Positions 17,895 through 26,010 of a stretch of 64,000 bases of DNA are shown here, in pieces. Numbering within the stretch: position 1 is the first letter of the stretch; every line of letters starts with the position of its first letter. The DNA is from Pseudobdellovibrionaceae bacterium (GTDB lineage Bacteria; Bdellovibrionota; Bdellovibrionia; Bdellovibrionales; Bdellovibrionaceae): assembly GCA_030158485.1 (NCBI GenBank), contig JAOASS010000013.1:1-64000 (forward strand), written 5' to 3'. The position numbers and the translations under genes were made by a program. The notes beneath the pieces were generated by a model, which ran no database searches, was not told the origin of the DNA, and saw nothing but the letters and a program-made list of their open reading frames with translations.

Positions 17895-19793
17895 ATGAAA
17901 TCCTCTGTGTTTTCAATTCTACAACGGGTCGGGCAATCTTTAATGGTTCCCGTATCAGTCCTTCCTGCGGCCGGACTTTTAATTGCTTTTGGCAGAATTT
18001 TTCCAGAATCAAGCTTGATCAATCTTTTATTTGTAAAAGGGGGACTTTCTGTTTTCGAACAACTTCCCCTTTTATTTGCGATTGGTGTTGCCATCGGTTT
18101 TACGGGGGGCGCAGGTATCGCAGGTCTTGCTTCCGCAGTGGGCTACTTTTTACTCAAAACAATTTTAAAAGTTTTGGGTGATTATTTTAAATTAAGTGAA
18201 GCTATCGACACCGGAGTTTTTGGTGGAATTCTTGTAGGTCTCGCAACTGCGTGGGTTTTTTTTCGCTTTTCTGAAGTTAAACTTCCTGCCTATTTAGGTT
18301 TCTTTTCTGGCAAACGTCTTGTTCCCATTATGACAGCTGCAGTCAGCCTTTTTCTAGCCGTCATTCTTTCTCTTATCTGGCCACCGGTTCAAGATGCCAT
18401 TAGACTTTTTGGTCACTGGGTCAGCGAATCCCAATTCGGGCCTGCTTTTTATGCGGCCGGAAAAAGACTGCTTATTCCCGTTGGACTTCATCATGTTTAC
18501 TACCCGTCATTTTTATATGAATTTGGTGAATTTATCAGTCCAGCAGGTGACATCATCCGCGGCGATTCGGCTCGATACTACGCAGGCGACCCTCTTGCCG
18601 GAAGATTTATGGCTTCAGAATTTCCGATTATGCTTTTTGGCCTACCCGCTGCGGCTTTAGCGATCACTCTCAGAGCTTGGCAGGAAAATCGAAAAATCAT
18701 TTCCGGAGTCATGCTTTCTGCTGCTTTAACATCAATTTTAACTGGGATCACAGAGCCCATTGAATTTTCATTTATTTTCGTTGCTCCCGTTTTATTTGCT
18801 GTACACGTCACTTTTGCTTTTCTTTCAGGGTTCTTAACAGAATATTTTAATATCCAATTAGGATATACTTTTTCGGCTTCTCTGATTGATTTTGTGACTG
18901 GATATTTCAATCAAAAGAATTCCATTTACTTATGGCTTTTGGTAGGCCCAGTTATCGGACTTTTATACTTCACTTCCTTTTACTACCTTATTGAAAAGTT
19001 TAATTTTCTGACACCCGGTCGTGAAAAATCAAATCCCCTCAAAACAGAAACTACAGCCCCAGCTGAAAATCCGTTAAAATCTAAACCAAAAGCTGATCTG
19101 GCACAGAAGATCTTGCATGCCATTGGTGGTCCCTCAAATATTCTTTTGCTTGATGCTTGTATCACCAGAATCAGACTTCAATTAAAAGACACAAGCTTAG
19201 TACAGGAATCTGAATTAAAATCTCTCGGGGCTAGTGGTTTTTTTAAAATGGGTTCAAACTTACAAATTATTTTTGGAACACAGTCAGATCAAATAAAAGA
19301 AGAAATGAAAAAACTTTTAACGGAAACGGAAAATCAAAACTTTTTGAATCCTATTTCTGGAAAAATAATTTCTTTAACACAAGTTCCTGATAAAATATTT
19401 TCACAGAAAATTTTAGGGGATGGTTTTGCGATTATCCCCTCACAAGGGCTTGTTGTCAGTCCTTTTGATGCCACAGTGGTCAGTCTGATTGGCACTCATC
19501 ATGCCGTTGGCTTACTTAGTGATGACGGCATTGAAGTTTTGATACATATTGGAATCGACACTGTGAAAATGAAAGGTCAGGGTTTTAAAGCCCTAGTTCA
19601 AATGGATCAAAAAGTGAAAGCCGGTGAAAGTTTAATTGAGTTTGATTTAGAATTAGTCAAAAAATTAAGCCCTTCAATCATCACTCCCATTATTTTCACA
19701 AACCATCATGATTTGAATCTGTCTTTTGATGATCTGATCAATCAAGACGTCAAAAGCACGGCACCCCTACTTAAAATTACTCGAAAAGGATAA
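17895..19793 (+). CDS. PTS glucose/N-acetylglucosamine-type transporter, EIICBA fusion
   Basis: A 632-residue phosphotransferase permease. EIIC (about residues 1-370) has many membrane segments starting RVGQSLMVPVSVLPAAGLLIAFG and the substrate-site stretch ITGITEPIEFSF. EIIB (about 395-475) has its phosphocysteine in LLDACITRIRLQL. EIIA (about 480-632) has THHAVGL and the phosphohistidine motif LIHIGIDTVKM. Domain order C-B-A matches NagE/PtsG fusions. Start is the ATG at 17895. Glucose is the likelier sugar given the glucoamylase directly upstream; GlcNAc cannot be excluded. HPr and EI follow immediately. Confidence 0.92.
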   Translation: MKSSVFSILQRVGQSLMVPVSVLPAAGLLIAFGRIFPESSLINLLFVKGGLSVFEQLPLLFAIGVAIGFTGGAGIAGLASAVGYFLLKTILKVLGDYFKLSEAIDTGVFGGILVGLATAWVFFRFSEVKLPAYLGFFSGKRLVPIMTAAVSLFLAVILSLIWPPVQDAIRLFGHWVSESQFGPAFYAAGKRLLIPVGLHHVYYPSFLYEFGEFISPAGDIIRGDSARYYAGDPLAGRFMASEFPIMLFGLPAAALAITLRAWQENRKIISGVMLSAALTSILTGITEPIEFSFIFVAPVLFAVHVTFAFLSGFLTEYFNIQLGYTFSASLIDFVTGYFNQKNSIYLWLLVGPVIGLLYFTSFYYLIEKFNFLTPGREKSNPLKTETTAPAENPLKSKPKADLAQKILHAIGGPSNILLLDACITRIRLQLKDTSLVQESELKSLGASGFFKMGSNLQIIFGTQSDQIKEEMKKLLTETENQNFLNPISGKIISLTQVPDKIFSQKILGDGFAIIPSQGLVVSPFDATVVSLIGTHHAVGLLSDDGIEVLIHIGIDTVKMKGQGFKALVQMDQKVKAGESLIEFDLELVKKLSPSIITPIIFTNHHDLNLSFDDLINQDVKSTAPLLKITRKG

Positions 19794-19801
19794 TGTTGAG
19801 A

Positions 19802-20080
19802 ATGACAAATTTTAAATTTGAAACCACAGTTCAAGTTTTGACAGAATCAGGACTTCACGCTAGACCGGCTGGAATTTTAGTCAAAGTAGCCAGCCAATTT
19901 AAATCTAAAGTTGAACTTGAGAAAAATGGTGTCAAAAAAAATGCCAAATCAATCATGAGCCTTCTTTCTCTGGGAGCTCTCCACGGAGACCATCTCAATT
20001 TAATTATTGAAGGTGAAGACGCTGAAGCGGCTGAAATGGAAATTAAAAAACTTTTTCAGAATATTTTCGAAATTTCATAA
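19802..20080 (+). CDS. ptsH: Phosphocarrier protein HPr
   Basis: A 92-residue HPr. The phosphorylated histidine lies in SGLHARPAG (His19 from this start) and the regulatory-serine region is KSIMSLLSLG (Ser50). I start at the ATG 19802, 11 nt after the AAAAGGA Shine-Dalgarno; the other ATG (19793) overlaps the upstream stop as TAATG but is only 2 nt from the Shine-Dalgarno. It relays phosphate from EI to the EIIA domain of the permease encoded upstream. Presence of the serine motif is typical of HPr, but no HPr kinase is seen in this window. Confidence 0.93.
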   Translation: MTNFKFETTVQVLTESGLHARPAGILVKVASQFKSKVELEKNGVKKNAKSIMSLLSLGALHGDHLNLIIEGEDAEAAEMEIKKLFQNIFEIS

Positions 20081-20083
20081 GCT

Positions 20084-21832
20084 ATGAATGAATGCTCCGC
20101 TAAGTCTTCAGTTTATTTTGGTAAAACATGCAGTTCAGGCATTGCCATGGGGCCGGCTTTTATTTTCACTCATCAGCAGATTAAAGTATTAAAAGAAAAG
20201 TCTGAAAATTTTCAATTCGAAATAGAAAAATTAGATCAAGCCTATTTCAAAACTGAAAATGATTTAAATAAGTTAATTGAATCACAAAAATTAAATGGGT
20301 CAAATACTTCTATTGAAATTTTAGAAGCCCACAAGATGATGCTCCAAGATCCTGAATGGAAAGACCAAACTTTAGACTTGATCAAACAAGGCTTTACCGC
20401 GTCTTTTAGCTTACAAGAATCCAGTCGATTTTTTAAATCGATGCTTGAAAACTTGAATGATGAGTATTTAAAAGCACGTGCTGATGATATCGTGGATTTA
20501 ACGCAAAGAGTTTTAGGTTATTTAATAGCGGGAACAAAGACTCAAAATAAACTACTAGAACCTTCTATCTTAATAGCCCAGGATCTTCTTCCCACTGAAT
20601 TTTTATCTATAGATCGAAATATGATTTTAGGGATCATTCTTGAAAACTCGAGCAACAGTTCACACACGGCCATTTTAGCAAAGACTTTTGAAATACCCTG
20701 CATTGTTGGAGCTAAAGAAGTAACTCAATCAGTGCGGAATCAAGATTTTATTCTGATGGACGCATTAAAAGCCCAGATTCAAGTCAACCCTGATGACACA
20801 AAAAAGTTGCAAGCTCTGAAGGATCTCGAATTACAAAAAATTGAAAATAAAAATTTAGAAATTTACATTCAAAAACCATCGATCAGCTTAGATCAAATTG
20901 AATTTGAAGTAGCCAGTAACCTCAGTTGTCTTGATGACCTCAAAATAGCCCAGGCTAAAGGAACAGAAGGCTGTGGACTTTTTAGATCCGAATTTTTACT
21001 TTTAGATCGTCAATCGATGCCATTAGAACATGAACAGCATGAGATTTATAAAACTTTACTCCAAAATTTAAAACCTCATAAAGTTATAATCCGTTTATTT
21101 GACATTGGCGGCGACAAACAACTCCCTTTTTTAAATTTACCCAAAGAAGAAAACCCTTTTCTGGGACTTCGAGGCCTGAGACTTTGCTTAAAGAATTTGG
21201 ACTTGATGAAGCCTCAGTTGCGGGCTTTACTCAGGGCCTCCCAATTTGGCTCGCTTGGGATTATGGCTCCGATGGTGACCACTCGTGAAGAAGTGATTCA
21301 ATTTCGGGAACTTCTCAAAATTTGTGAAGAAGAACTTTTAAATGAAAAATTAATTTCTACCCGACCAATTTACGAAGTAGGCATCATGGTCGAAGTTCCT
21401 GCCATTGCTTTTATTTTAAAAGATTTAATTCCTTTGCTAGATTTTATCAGTGTTGGAACAAATGATTTAATTCAGTACTTGTGTGCCACGGACCGAATGA
21501 ATTCAGAAGTCGCTCATTTGCACGATGCTTACCACCCTGCGGTCTTAAGATTTTTAAAGCTGATTGCTCATGAAACGGCCAATTCGAAGGTCTGGATGGG
21601 TCTTTGTGGCGAATTAGCGGGGCAATCAGATTATGTTCCGCTTTTGATGGCACTGGGGTTTAAAGAACTCAGCGTTTCACCGGGGTCTTTATTAAAAACA
21701 AGAGCCCGAATCTGCCAAACTTCTGTCAAAGCATCCAGAGCGTTGCTTGAGCAAGCTTTAAAAGCTCAAAGTTCTATTGAATTAAAAGATTTGCTCGGTC
21801 ACATTCCAAAAGTTGGAGCTTTACAGTCATAG
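20084..21832 (+). CDS. ptsI: PTS enzyme I (phosphoenolpyruvate-protein phosphotransferase)
   Basis: A 582-residue cytoplasmic enzyme that takes phosphate from PEP and passes it to HPr. The phosphohistidine is His194 in NSSHTAILAK; the PEP-binding barrel shows GLFRSEFLLLDR, RLFDIGGDK, FLGLRGLRLCL, the VEVPAIA segment and the catalytic-Cys motif LCGELAG. Length matches the family. It starts 3 bp after HPr, completing a glucoamylase-EIICBA-HPr-EI operon, so all general and specific PTS parts are encoded together. Its 3' end overlaps a small opposing gene by 34 bp. Confidence 0.95.
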   Translation: MNECSAKSSVYFGKTCSSGIAMGPAFIFTHQQIKVLKEKSENFQFEIEKLDQAYFKTENDLNKLIESQKLNGSNTSIEILEAHKMMLQDPEWKDQTLDLIKQGFTASFSLQESSRFFKSMLENLNDEYLKARADDIVDLTQRVLGYLIAGTKTQNKLLEPSILIAQDLLPTEFLSIDRNMILGIILENSSNSSHTAILAKTFEIPCIVGAKEVTQSVRNQDFILMDALKAQIQVNPDDTKKLQALKDLELQKIENKNLEIYIQKPSISLDQIEFEVASNLSCLDDLKIAQAKGTEGCGLFRSEFLLLDRQSMPLEHEQHEIYKTLLQNLKPHKVIIRLFDIGGDKQLPFLNLPKEENPFLGLRGLRLCLKNLDLMKPQLRALLRASQFGSLGIMAPMVTTREEVIQFRELLKICEEELLNEKLISTRPIYEVGIMVEVPAIAFILKDLIPLLDFISVGTNDLIQYLCATDRMNSEVAHLHDAYHPAVLRFLKLIAHETANSKVWMGLCGELAGQSDYVPLLMALGFKELSVSPGSLLKTRARICQTSVKASRALLEQALKAQSSIELKDLLGHIPKVGALQS

Positions 21833-22047
21833 CCAATCAAAGAAACCGAATTGTCTTGTTGTTTTTGTAGAATTTGAACAACAAATCCAAAATACTCACA
21901 CGCTTTTTCGGCCTGCCTTAAAGTTTCATACTGCGCAGAACATGGAGCATTTTTTCGACAAATAAAAATATCACCGGTGAAGTTAGCATAAGCAATAGAT
22001 CCTGCTAAAATTGTGGCCACTGAAAAGACAGGTAATAAAGTTTTCAT
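21799..22047 (-). CDS. Small secreted protein, unknown
   Basis: An 82-residue protein with a signal peptide (MKTLLPVFSVATILAGSIAYA) and four cysteines (FICRK, APCSA, KACEY, YDCKA) in the mature part. A TCTCCTGG on the plus strand just upstream gives an AGGAGA Shine-Dalgarno. The 34-bp tail-to-tail overlap with ptsI is unusual, but the signal peptide argues for a real gene. No family recognised. Confidence 0.6.
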   Translation of the reverse strand: MKTLLPVFSVATILAGSIAYANFTGDIFICRKNAPCSAQYETLRQAEKACEYFGFVVQILQKQQDNSVSLIGYDCKAPTFGM

Positions 22048-22208
22048 TGATTCTCCTGGTTAATTATTTTAAAAAAAACATGTCCCATATCAGGTTAACA
22101 TATCAAAATAAATTAAACATTTCACCTGTCGTGTTTTAGTCGAAGTGACGTTTAGTGGCTTTTGAAAAACCCTGTCCGTAGGCTTATAATCGTCATGTGT
22201 CTTAATTT

Positions 22209-22238
22209 TTGACAGAAAAAATTTACAGGCTCTACTTT
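22209..22238 (+). promoter_or_regulatory. Sigma-70-like promoter
   Basis: A perfect -35 TTGACA (22209-22214), 18-nt spacer and TACTTT (22233-22238) as -10. It lies about 70 bp upstream of the secreted-protein pair at 22310, which also has a strong AAAGGAG Shine-Dalgarno. Confidence 0.5.
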
Positions 22239-22309
22239 AAGCTCAGGTAAATGCGATCTATTTTTTGCAATGACTTTTTTCGAATCTTTAATTTAACAAA
22301 GGAGTCAAA

Positions 22310-22759
22310 ATGAAAAAAGTCTTAATATTAGCAATCGCAATGGTGTTTTCCGCACAAGTATTTGCAGAATCTCAGGTGAGTCGGGTTTACCGTCTTTCAA
22401 CTGAGCTTTCTACTGTAACTACGCAGTTGGAGTTAGCGAAAAGTGAGCGTTCAAGCCAAATTACAAAAATTGTGATTTCGACTACAGCAGCAGTTGCTTT
22501 AGGAATTTTATCTAAAAAACTTTTACAAGCTAAAGGTGGCGATATTTCAGGTCCTTTAAGCGTAGCACTTGGACTCGGAAGCTCGATAGTCACGGCTGGT
22601 GTTATTGGATATGACGGTTACCAAGTTTATCAGCTTACAGTAAGCAACAAAGCGATCCCAGCTTTGCAAAAATCAATTAACGATAAACAAACTGAATTAG
22701 AATTAATTCTGAAGGCGGAAGAAGAGTCGCAAAAAGCAATCAACGAAATTAACAACTAA
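22310..22759 (+). CDS. Exported protein with coiled-coil ends and glycine-rich hydrophobic middle
   Basis: A 149-residue protein: signal peptide (MKKVLILAIAMVFSAQVFA), a charged helical stretch (residues 25-50), two hydrophobic segments (IVISTTAAVALGILSKKLL and LSVALGLGSSIVTAGVIGYDGY), then a helical, Glu-rich tail. This topology suggests an inner- or outer-membrane-associated helical hairpin. The next gene begins immediately after its stop (TAAATG), and both share hydrophobic segments, so they probably work together. Function unknown. Confidence 0.7.
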   Translation: MKKVLILAIAMVFSAQVFAESQVSRVYRLSTELSTVTTQLELAKSERSSQITKIVISTTAAVALGILSKKLLQAKGGDISGPLSVALGLGSSIVTAGVIGYDGYQVYQLTVSNKAIPALQKSINDKQTELELILKAEEESQKAINEINN

Positions 22760-23560
22760 ATGGTTCCACGCGGGCTTGTTTTCTTATTTACTTTTTTAGG
22801 TGCCATGCTGGTAGTGGCAAGCCCGCCGACGTCTTTGGAGCAACTGAATCAAGTTGATCAGAAAATTTATGAATCAACTTTTGCAAAATGCCGTCCTGGC
22901 ACAGTCGCATCTGCTTTAAAATTAGGTTTCGATAAAGACGCGTTCATAAGTGGCGTTAATAACTGGTTACAAATTTCATCATTCAACCTCAACGCATCTG
23001 AAGCTCGTGCCAAAGCAAGGGGTCTGAACCCGCAGATCAGTGAGCTTAGAAATTCTCAAGGGTTTTGGCTGGCGATGACAGATTGTTACGGTTATAAATA
23101 TGGTGAAGTAAATTATGGTAACCTAATGAAGCAAATCATTGATGCAAGTCACCTCACAATAGAAGTGGGATCCACATCAGTTGGAATCGTGGCTTTAATC
23201 GGTGGCGCAAAAACGATATCGGAATTATCTAAAGCCTACCCGATCGCAACTCGATTCGTCATGAGCTCACTTGTTGCGATACAAATTTCAATAGCAATTC
23301 AGCAAATTCAAAACTTAACATCGACCGAACTATCTTTAGATGAACAAAAACAATTAGCAGAAACCCAAAGCCGACTTTTCGCCGAACCTAATGAAGCGAT
23401 TCAAGAAGCCATCATGAAAAGCCAATTGGTTATAGAGCGAATTAACGAAAAACTTAAAGATCCTCATTTATCTAAAGAAAAACGTGCTCGTTTAATCCTC
23501 AATCGAGAAAAAATCTTAGCAACACTAAAAAAACTTCCCCAGCACAAGGCCGGTGTTTAA
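22760..23560 (+). CDS. Exported membrane-associated protein, partner of the preceding gene
   Basis: A 266-residue protein with an N-terminal signal sequence (VFLFTFLGAMLVVAS), a globular part with two cysteines (KCRPG, DCYGY), two hydrophobic stretches around residues 135-180 (GIVALIGGAK..., FVMSSLVAIQISIAI) and a long charged coiled-coil-like C-terminus (residues 190-262). The ATG directly abuts the stop of the preceding gene. No family recognised; the pair looks like a small operon encoding an envelope complex. Confidence 0.7.
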   Translation: MVPRGLVFLFTFLGAMLVVASPPTSLEQLNQVDQKIYESTFAKCRPGTVASALKLGFDKDAFISGVNNWLQISSFNLNASEARAKARGLNPQISELRNSQGFWLAMTDCYGYKYGEVNYGNLMKQIIDASHLTIEVGSTSVGIVALIGGAKTISELSKAYPIATRFVMSSLVAIQISIAIQQIQNLTSTELSLDEQKQLAETQSRLFAEPNEAIQEAIMKSQLVIERINEKLKDPHLSKEKRARLILNREKILATLKKLPQHKAGV

Positions 23561-23615
23561 ATTGATTTAGCCGATATTTTACGGCCAAGCGACTTTTAGA
23601 TCCGCTCTGTCTATA

Positions 23616-23642
23616 AAGCGTCAAAACTCTGTTCTGACGCTT
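23616..23642. terminator. Hairpin between convergent genes, possible terminator
   Basis: AAGCGTCA (23616-23623) pairs perfectly with TGACGCTT (23635-23642) across an 11-nt loop. There is no T-run, so factor-independent termination would be weak. Confidence 0.35.
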
Positions 23643-23672
23643 AAGCTATTTAGCACCTGAATTGTCTATGAT

Positions 23673-24035
23673 CTAAGAATGGACAATGGCTTTAAATTCC
23701 CCTGTGGTGAAGCGTTTCATATCAAAGGGCATTTTGCCTTTGTAATTCTCGGGCTGCATAAGCGGATCTTTATGAACTTTGGCGTTCACTTGATTGCGAT
23801 GAGCTTTAGATTTATAAACAATAAAAGCGAAAATAACTGTTTCATCCAATTTCAGCTTACAAAGCTTCTTAAACGGTACGCCCCACTCATTATCAAGTTG
23901 AGACCCTACACACTCATAATAATCAAGCGCCCCGTACTTCATCCAAACTTTACGGCCGATCGTGGCCATTTTTTTATAATCCTTTAATTTATTCTTTTTT
24001 ATGGGAATAATGAAGCCATCAACATATTTACTCAT
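23673..24035 (-). CDS. DUF1428 family protein (YbaA-like)
   Basis: A 120-residue cytoplasmic protein of the DUF1428 (YbaA) family, a dimeric alpha-beta barrel (ferredoxin-like) fold. Recognised from YVDGFIIPIKKNKLKDYKKMA at the start (outline), YGALDYYECVG, ETVIFAFIVYKSKAHRNQVN and the KMPFDMKRFTTGEF ending, each of which matches the family's conserved blocks. Length is normal. Biochemical function of the family is not established. Confidence 0.88.
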   Translation of the reverse strand: MSKYVDGFIIPIKKNKLKDYKKMATIGRKVWMKYGALDYYECVGSQLDNEWGVPFKKLCKLKLDETVIFAFIVYKSKAHRNQVNAKVHKDPLMQPENYKGKMPFDMKRFTTGEFKAIVHS

Positions 24036-24122
24036 AAGAATCCTTTCATGAGAGTGCTTAAAAAAAGCTAACCTGGTTCAAATTATTTGACTATCAAATT
24101 CCAAACAGTTTTTTCATTTAGA

Positions 24123-24644
24123 TTATTTAATTCTGCGAGTTTCAAACTCATCATTAGAATATCCCTTCTCGCTCGATGCATAGCCTATTTGAGTTTTTAC
24201 AATGGAATTGCTAACTAAATGGAAAGTGTTCTCAAACATTTTGCAGTTAGAATATGTAAAAACATGTTTAAGCCCGCACTCTTTTTGAGATCCATCGTAC
24301 TGTTTAATAGAAAGCTTATCCCCTACGAATTCAACCTTATGAAAAGAGTACGTATCCAAATTAGCCGGCCCGCTTGTTTGCCAGTCAGTTCCAAATTTTT
24401 TATCTGTGTGACGAATAGCCTGGCCTTCATAAAGTTGACCATCAATTTTATAAGTATAAGTAAAATCAGATTTATACACAGGAGAGGTGTATCTAACTTC
24501 AATTGACTCGCACCCATTTTGTTTTAAGTGGACTCGTCCATTATATTGTGGATGAAGTAAAAACTCATATTCACCAGATAGATTTGGACAAGCTAAAGCG
24601 GCACTACATAAGAATGTGAAAAGCATCATTGATACAGTTTTCAT
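24123..24644 (-). CDS. Secreted protein with ACPNLSG N-terminus, unknown
   Basis: A 173-residue exported protein. The start at 24644 follows an AAGGAG Shine-Dalgarno; an upstream in-frame ATG at 24701 would hide the signal peptide (MKTVSMMLFTFLCSAALA). The mature protein begins CPNLSGEYEF, is beta-rich, and has further cysteines near NGCESI, KECGL and SNCKM. The same opening (ACPNLTGTY) occurs in the protein at 46638-47078, so these are members of one exported family. It may be a lipocalin-like or small beta-barrel fold, which is inference. Confidence 0.7.
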   Translation of the reverse strand: MKTVSMMLFTFLCSAALACPNLSGEYEFLLHPQYNGRVHLKQNGCESIEVRYTSPVYKSDFTYTYKIDGQLYEGQAIRHTDKKFGTDWQTSGPANLDTYSFHKVEFVGDKLSIKQYDGSQKECGLKHVFTYSNCKMFENTFHLVSNSIVKTQIGYASSEKGYSNDEFETRRIK

Positions 24645-24791
24645 AAATAAAACTCCTTTAGTTGAGACGAAGAACTCATCATAGTGTTTTGGAGTGGTCA
24701 AATACGAAGAAACTATAAATCACGGAGTCCTCCGCATTCAGCGGAGAGAACCAGATTTTGTTTTGTAAGTGATTTCGCGCTGTTAAGCATT

Positions 24792-24851
24792 TGGTGCCTC
24801 GGGCCGGACTTGAACCGGCACGCCCCTGTAAAGAAAGCTCAGGATTTTAAG
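24792..24851 (-). repeat. Partial tRNA-Leu copy (distal attachment site of an island)
   Basis: Sixty bases match the 3' part of the tRNA-Leu gene at 29327-29386 with a single mismatch (24834 A versus 29369 G), covering CCA, acceptor strand, T arm, variable arm and the anticodon loop, then stopping abruptly. Such displaced 3' tRNA fragments mark the far end of elements integrated by a tRNA-targeting tyrosine recombinase. Confidence 0.85.
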
Positions 24852-25037
24852 ATCTTAAGGCCACGTTTTATAAGTCACTGAAAATAAAGAAGTTTTTTAA
24901 TAATAACAAGAAGTTAGCTTGCATTTCTGATCACCGCAGATTCCCCTCTTTGACCGCTGGTTTCCTTGCTGTTGTCACCATTTTGTCACTACGAAATCAT
25001 GGTGACAGCAGTTATCCTGGGACTTAAAAAAAGTCAC
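24852..25037. other. Island left end, no intact gene
   Basis: No gene found. It holds a 13-bp inverted repeat with one mismatch, CTGTTGTCACCAT (24969-24981) and ATGGTGACAGCAG (24999-25011), with a third TGTCAC copy between them. The minus strand here reads a short C-terminus-like peptide (SDKMVTTARKP...) that stops at about 24920, possibly the remains of an integrase gene next to the attachment site. Confidence 0.35.
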
Positions 25038-25069
25038 TTGATTACTATACGCTATTAGCGTATAGTAAT
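25038..25069 (+). promoter_or_regulatory. Promoter covered by a 29-bp palindromic operator
   Basis: Arms ATTACTATACGCTA (25041-25054) and TAGCGTATAGTAAT (25056-25069) are perfect complements around one T. A promoter TTGATT (25038-25043), 17-nt spacer, TATAGT (25061-25066) lies inside it. This is the expected layout for autorepression by the HTH antitoxin of the downstream pair. Predicted transcription start is at about 25073, one base before the ATG. Confidence 0.8.
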
Positions 25070-25073
25070 TTTA

Positions 25074-25424
25074 ATGGAATTGTTTGAAGCGCCGGCCTTT
25101 ACGAAAGCCCTACCCGATTATCTCAACGATGATGACTACCGTGCGCTGCAAAAACTTTTAATTGCAAATCCAGAGGCCGGAGAAGTTATGCCTGGCACTG
25201 GAGGATTCAGAAAAATCCGCTGGCAAGATTCACGTCGAAACAAGGGTAAGCGCGGCGGCCTACGCGTTATTTATTACCATTTTTCTGAAGACCAGCAGAT
25301 TTGGTTTTTGACTATTTACGATAAAGACGAGGCTTCTGATTTAACAGCGGCACAAAAGAAAATGCTTAAAATGGCTATAGATTTAGAAAAACAAAATCGA
25401 TCTAAGGCACGGAGGAAGTTATGA
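25074..25424 (+). CDS. RelE/HigB-like toxin of a type II toxin-antitoxin pair
   Basis: A 116-residue basic protein of the RelE/ParE superfamily, predicted to be a ribosome-dependent mRNA interferase. Family features: GTGGFRKIRWQ, GKRGGLRVIYYHF, and IWFLTIYDKDEASDLTAAQ, the last being the strongly conserved C-terminal block of HigB-2/RelE toxins. The order toxin-then-antitoxin and the 4-bp ATGA overlap with the HTH gene are typical of higBA-type loci. No Shine-Dalgarno is present before the ATG, and the promoter places the transcript start almost on it. Confidence 0.85.
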   Translation: MELFEAPAFTKALPDYLNDDDYRALQKLLIANPEAGEVMPGTGGFRKIRWQDSRRNKGKRGGLRVIYYHFSEDQQIWFLTIYDKDEASDLTAAQKKMLKMAIDLEKQNRSKARRKL

Positions 25425-25744
25425 AAAAGAAACGTGATATTTTTAGTGAAATTATGTCCGGTGTTGAAAGCATGCAACGACAGCGCGAAGGAAAAATCAC
25501 CTTAAAAAACTATAAACTTCCCGAATCAGATCTTCCTGAAATCAGCGCTGATTTCATTCGTAAAACACGCGAAAAACTAAACATGTCACAAGGCTTGTTT
25601 GCCCGCCTTCTACATGTCAATCAACGAACGCTTGCAAATTGGGAGCAAGGCCGCAGCCGGCCCAATGATCAAGCCGTCGCCCTTATTCTTTTAGTTAAAG
25701 AATTCCCGGATACTATAGAAAAATTAAGAAGCATCGCTGCTTAA
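25421..25744 (+). CDS. HTH (XRE/NadS-like) antitoxin
   Basis: A 107-residue DNA-binding antitoxin. The helix-turn-helix is at about residues 45-90 (RKTREKLNMSQGLFARLLHV then RTLANWEQGRSRPNDQA), close to NadS/HigA-2 proteins. The N-terminal part (EIMSGVESMQRQREGKITLK) would be the toxin-binding region. It overlaps the toxin gene by 4 bp and is the likely ligand of the palindrome at 25041-25069. Confidence 0.87.
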   Translation: MKKKRDIFSEIMSGVESMQRQREGKITLKNYKLPESDLPEISADFIRKTREKLNMSQGLFARLLHVNQRTLANWEQGRSRPNDQAVALILLVKEFPDTIEKLRSIAA

Positions 25745-26010
25745 TTTATAAAGTTTGTTTTAACAGCGAAGGCTCAGATTTTTAGAATGAACCTTCCTGA
25801 TCGATCATTTGATTTTTAGGTAGTTTTTTAGAAGCCTATTCGGAGAATTCACCGCAGTCCACTTCCTGGAAGCGGCCCTGAAATTTCGTAATGCAAAGGC
25901 TATCTAGTTATAAATTTGCTGCTGAAAACGGAATAAAGGTCGCCTGTAAAGATTCGACGTACGTATTTAATTGGAGCCTCTGAATCGTTTGTTCGGCAGA
26001 ATCATAAAAC
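25745..26010. other. Gap between two toxin-antitoxin loci
   Basis: No intact gene. Around 25830-25911 the plus strand reads a short peptide ending GEFTAVHFLEAALKF and a stop at 25909-25911, which looks like the tail of a lost coding sequence; I cannot identify it. Confidence 0.3.

Noticed and set aside
24730-24746. CTCCGC-N5-GCGGAG hairpin left of the tRNA fragment as the displaced tRNA-Leu terminator
   Set aside because: It lacks a T-run on the minus strand, so I could not support it as a terminator.
24684-24881. Plus-strand frame encoding a PGLDLNRHAPVK-like peptide over the tRNA fragment
   Set aside because: It is antisense to the partial tRNA-Leu copy; such peptides are a well-known annotation artefact.
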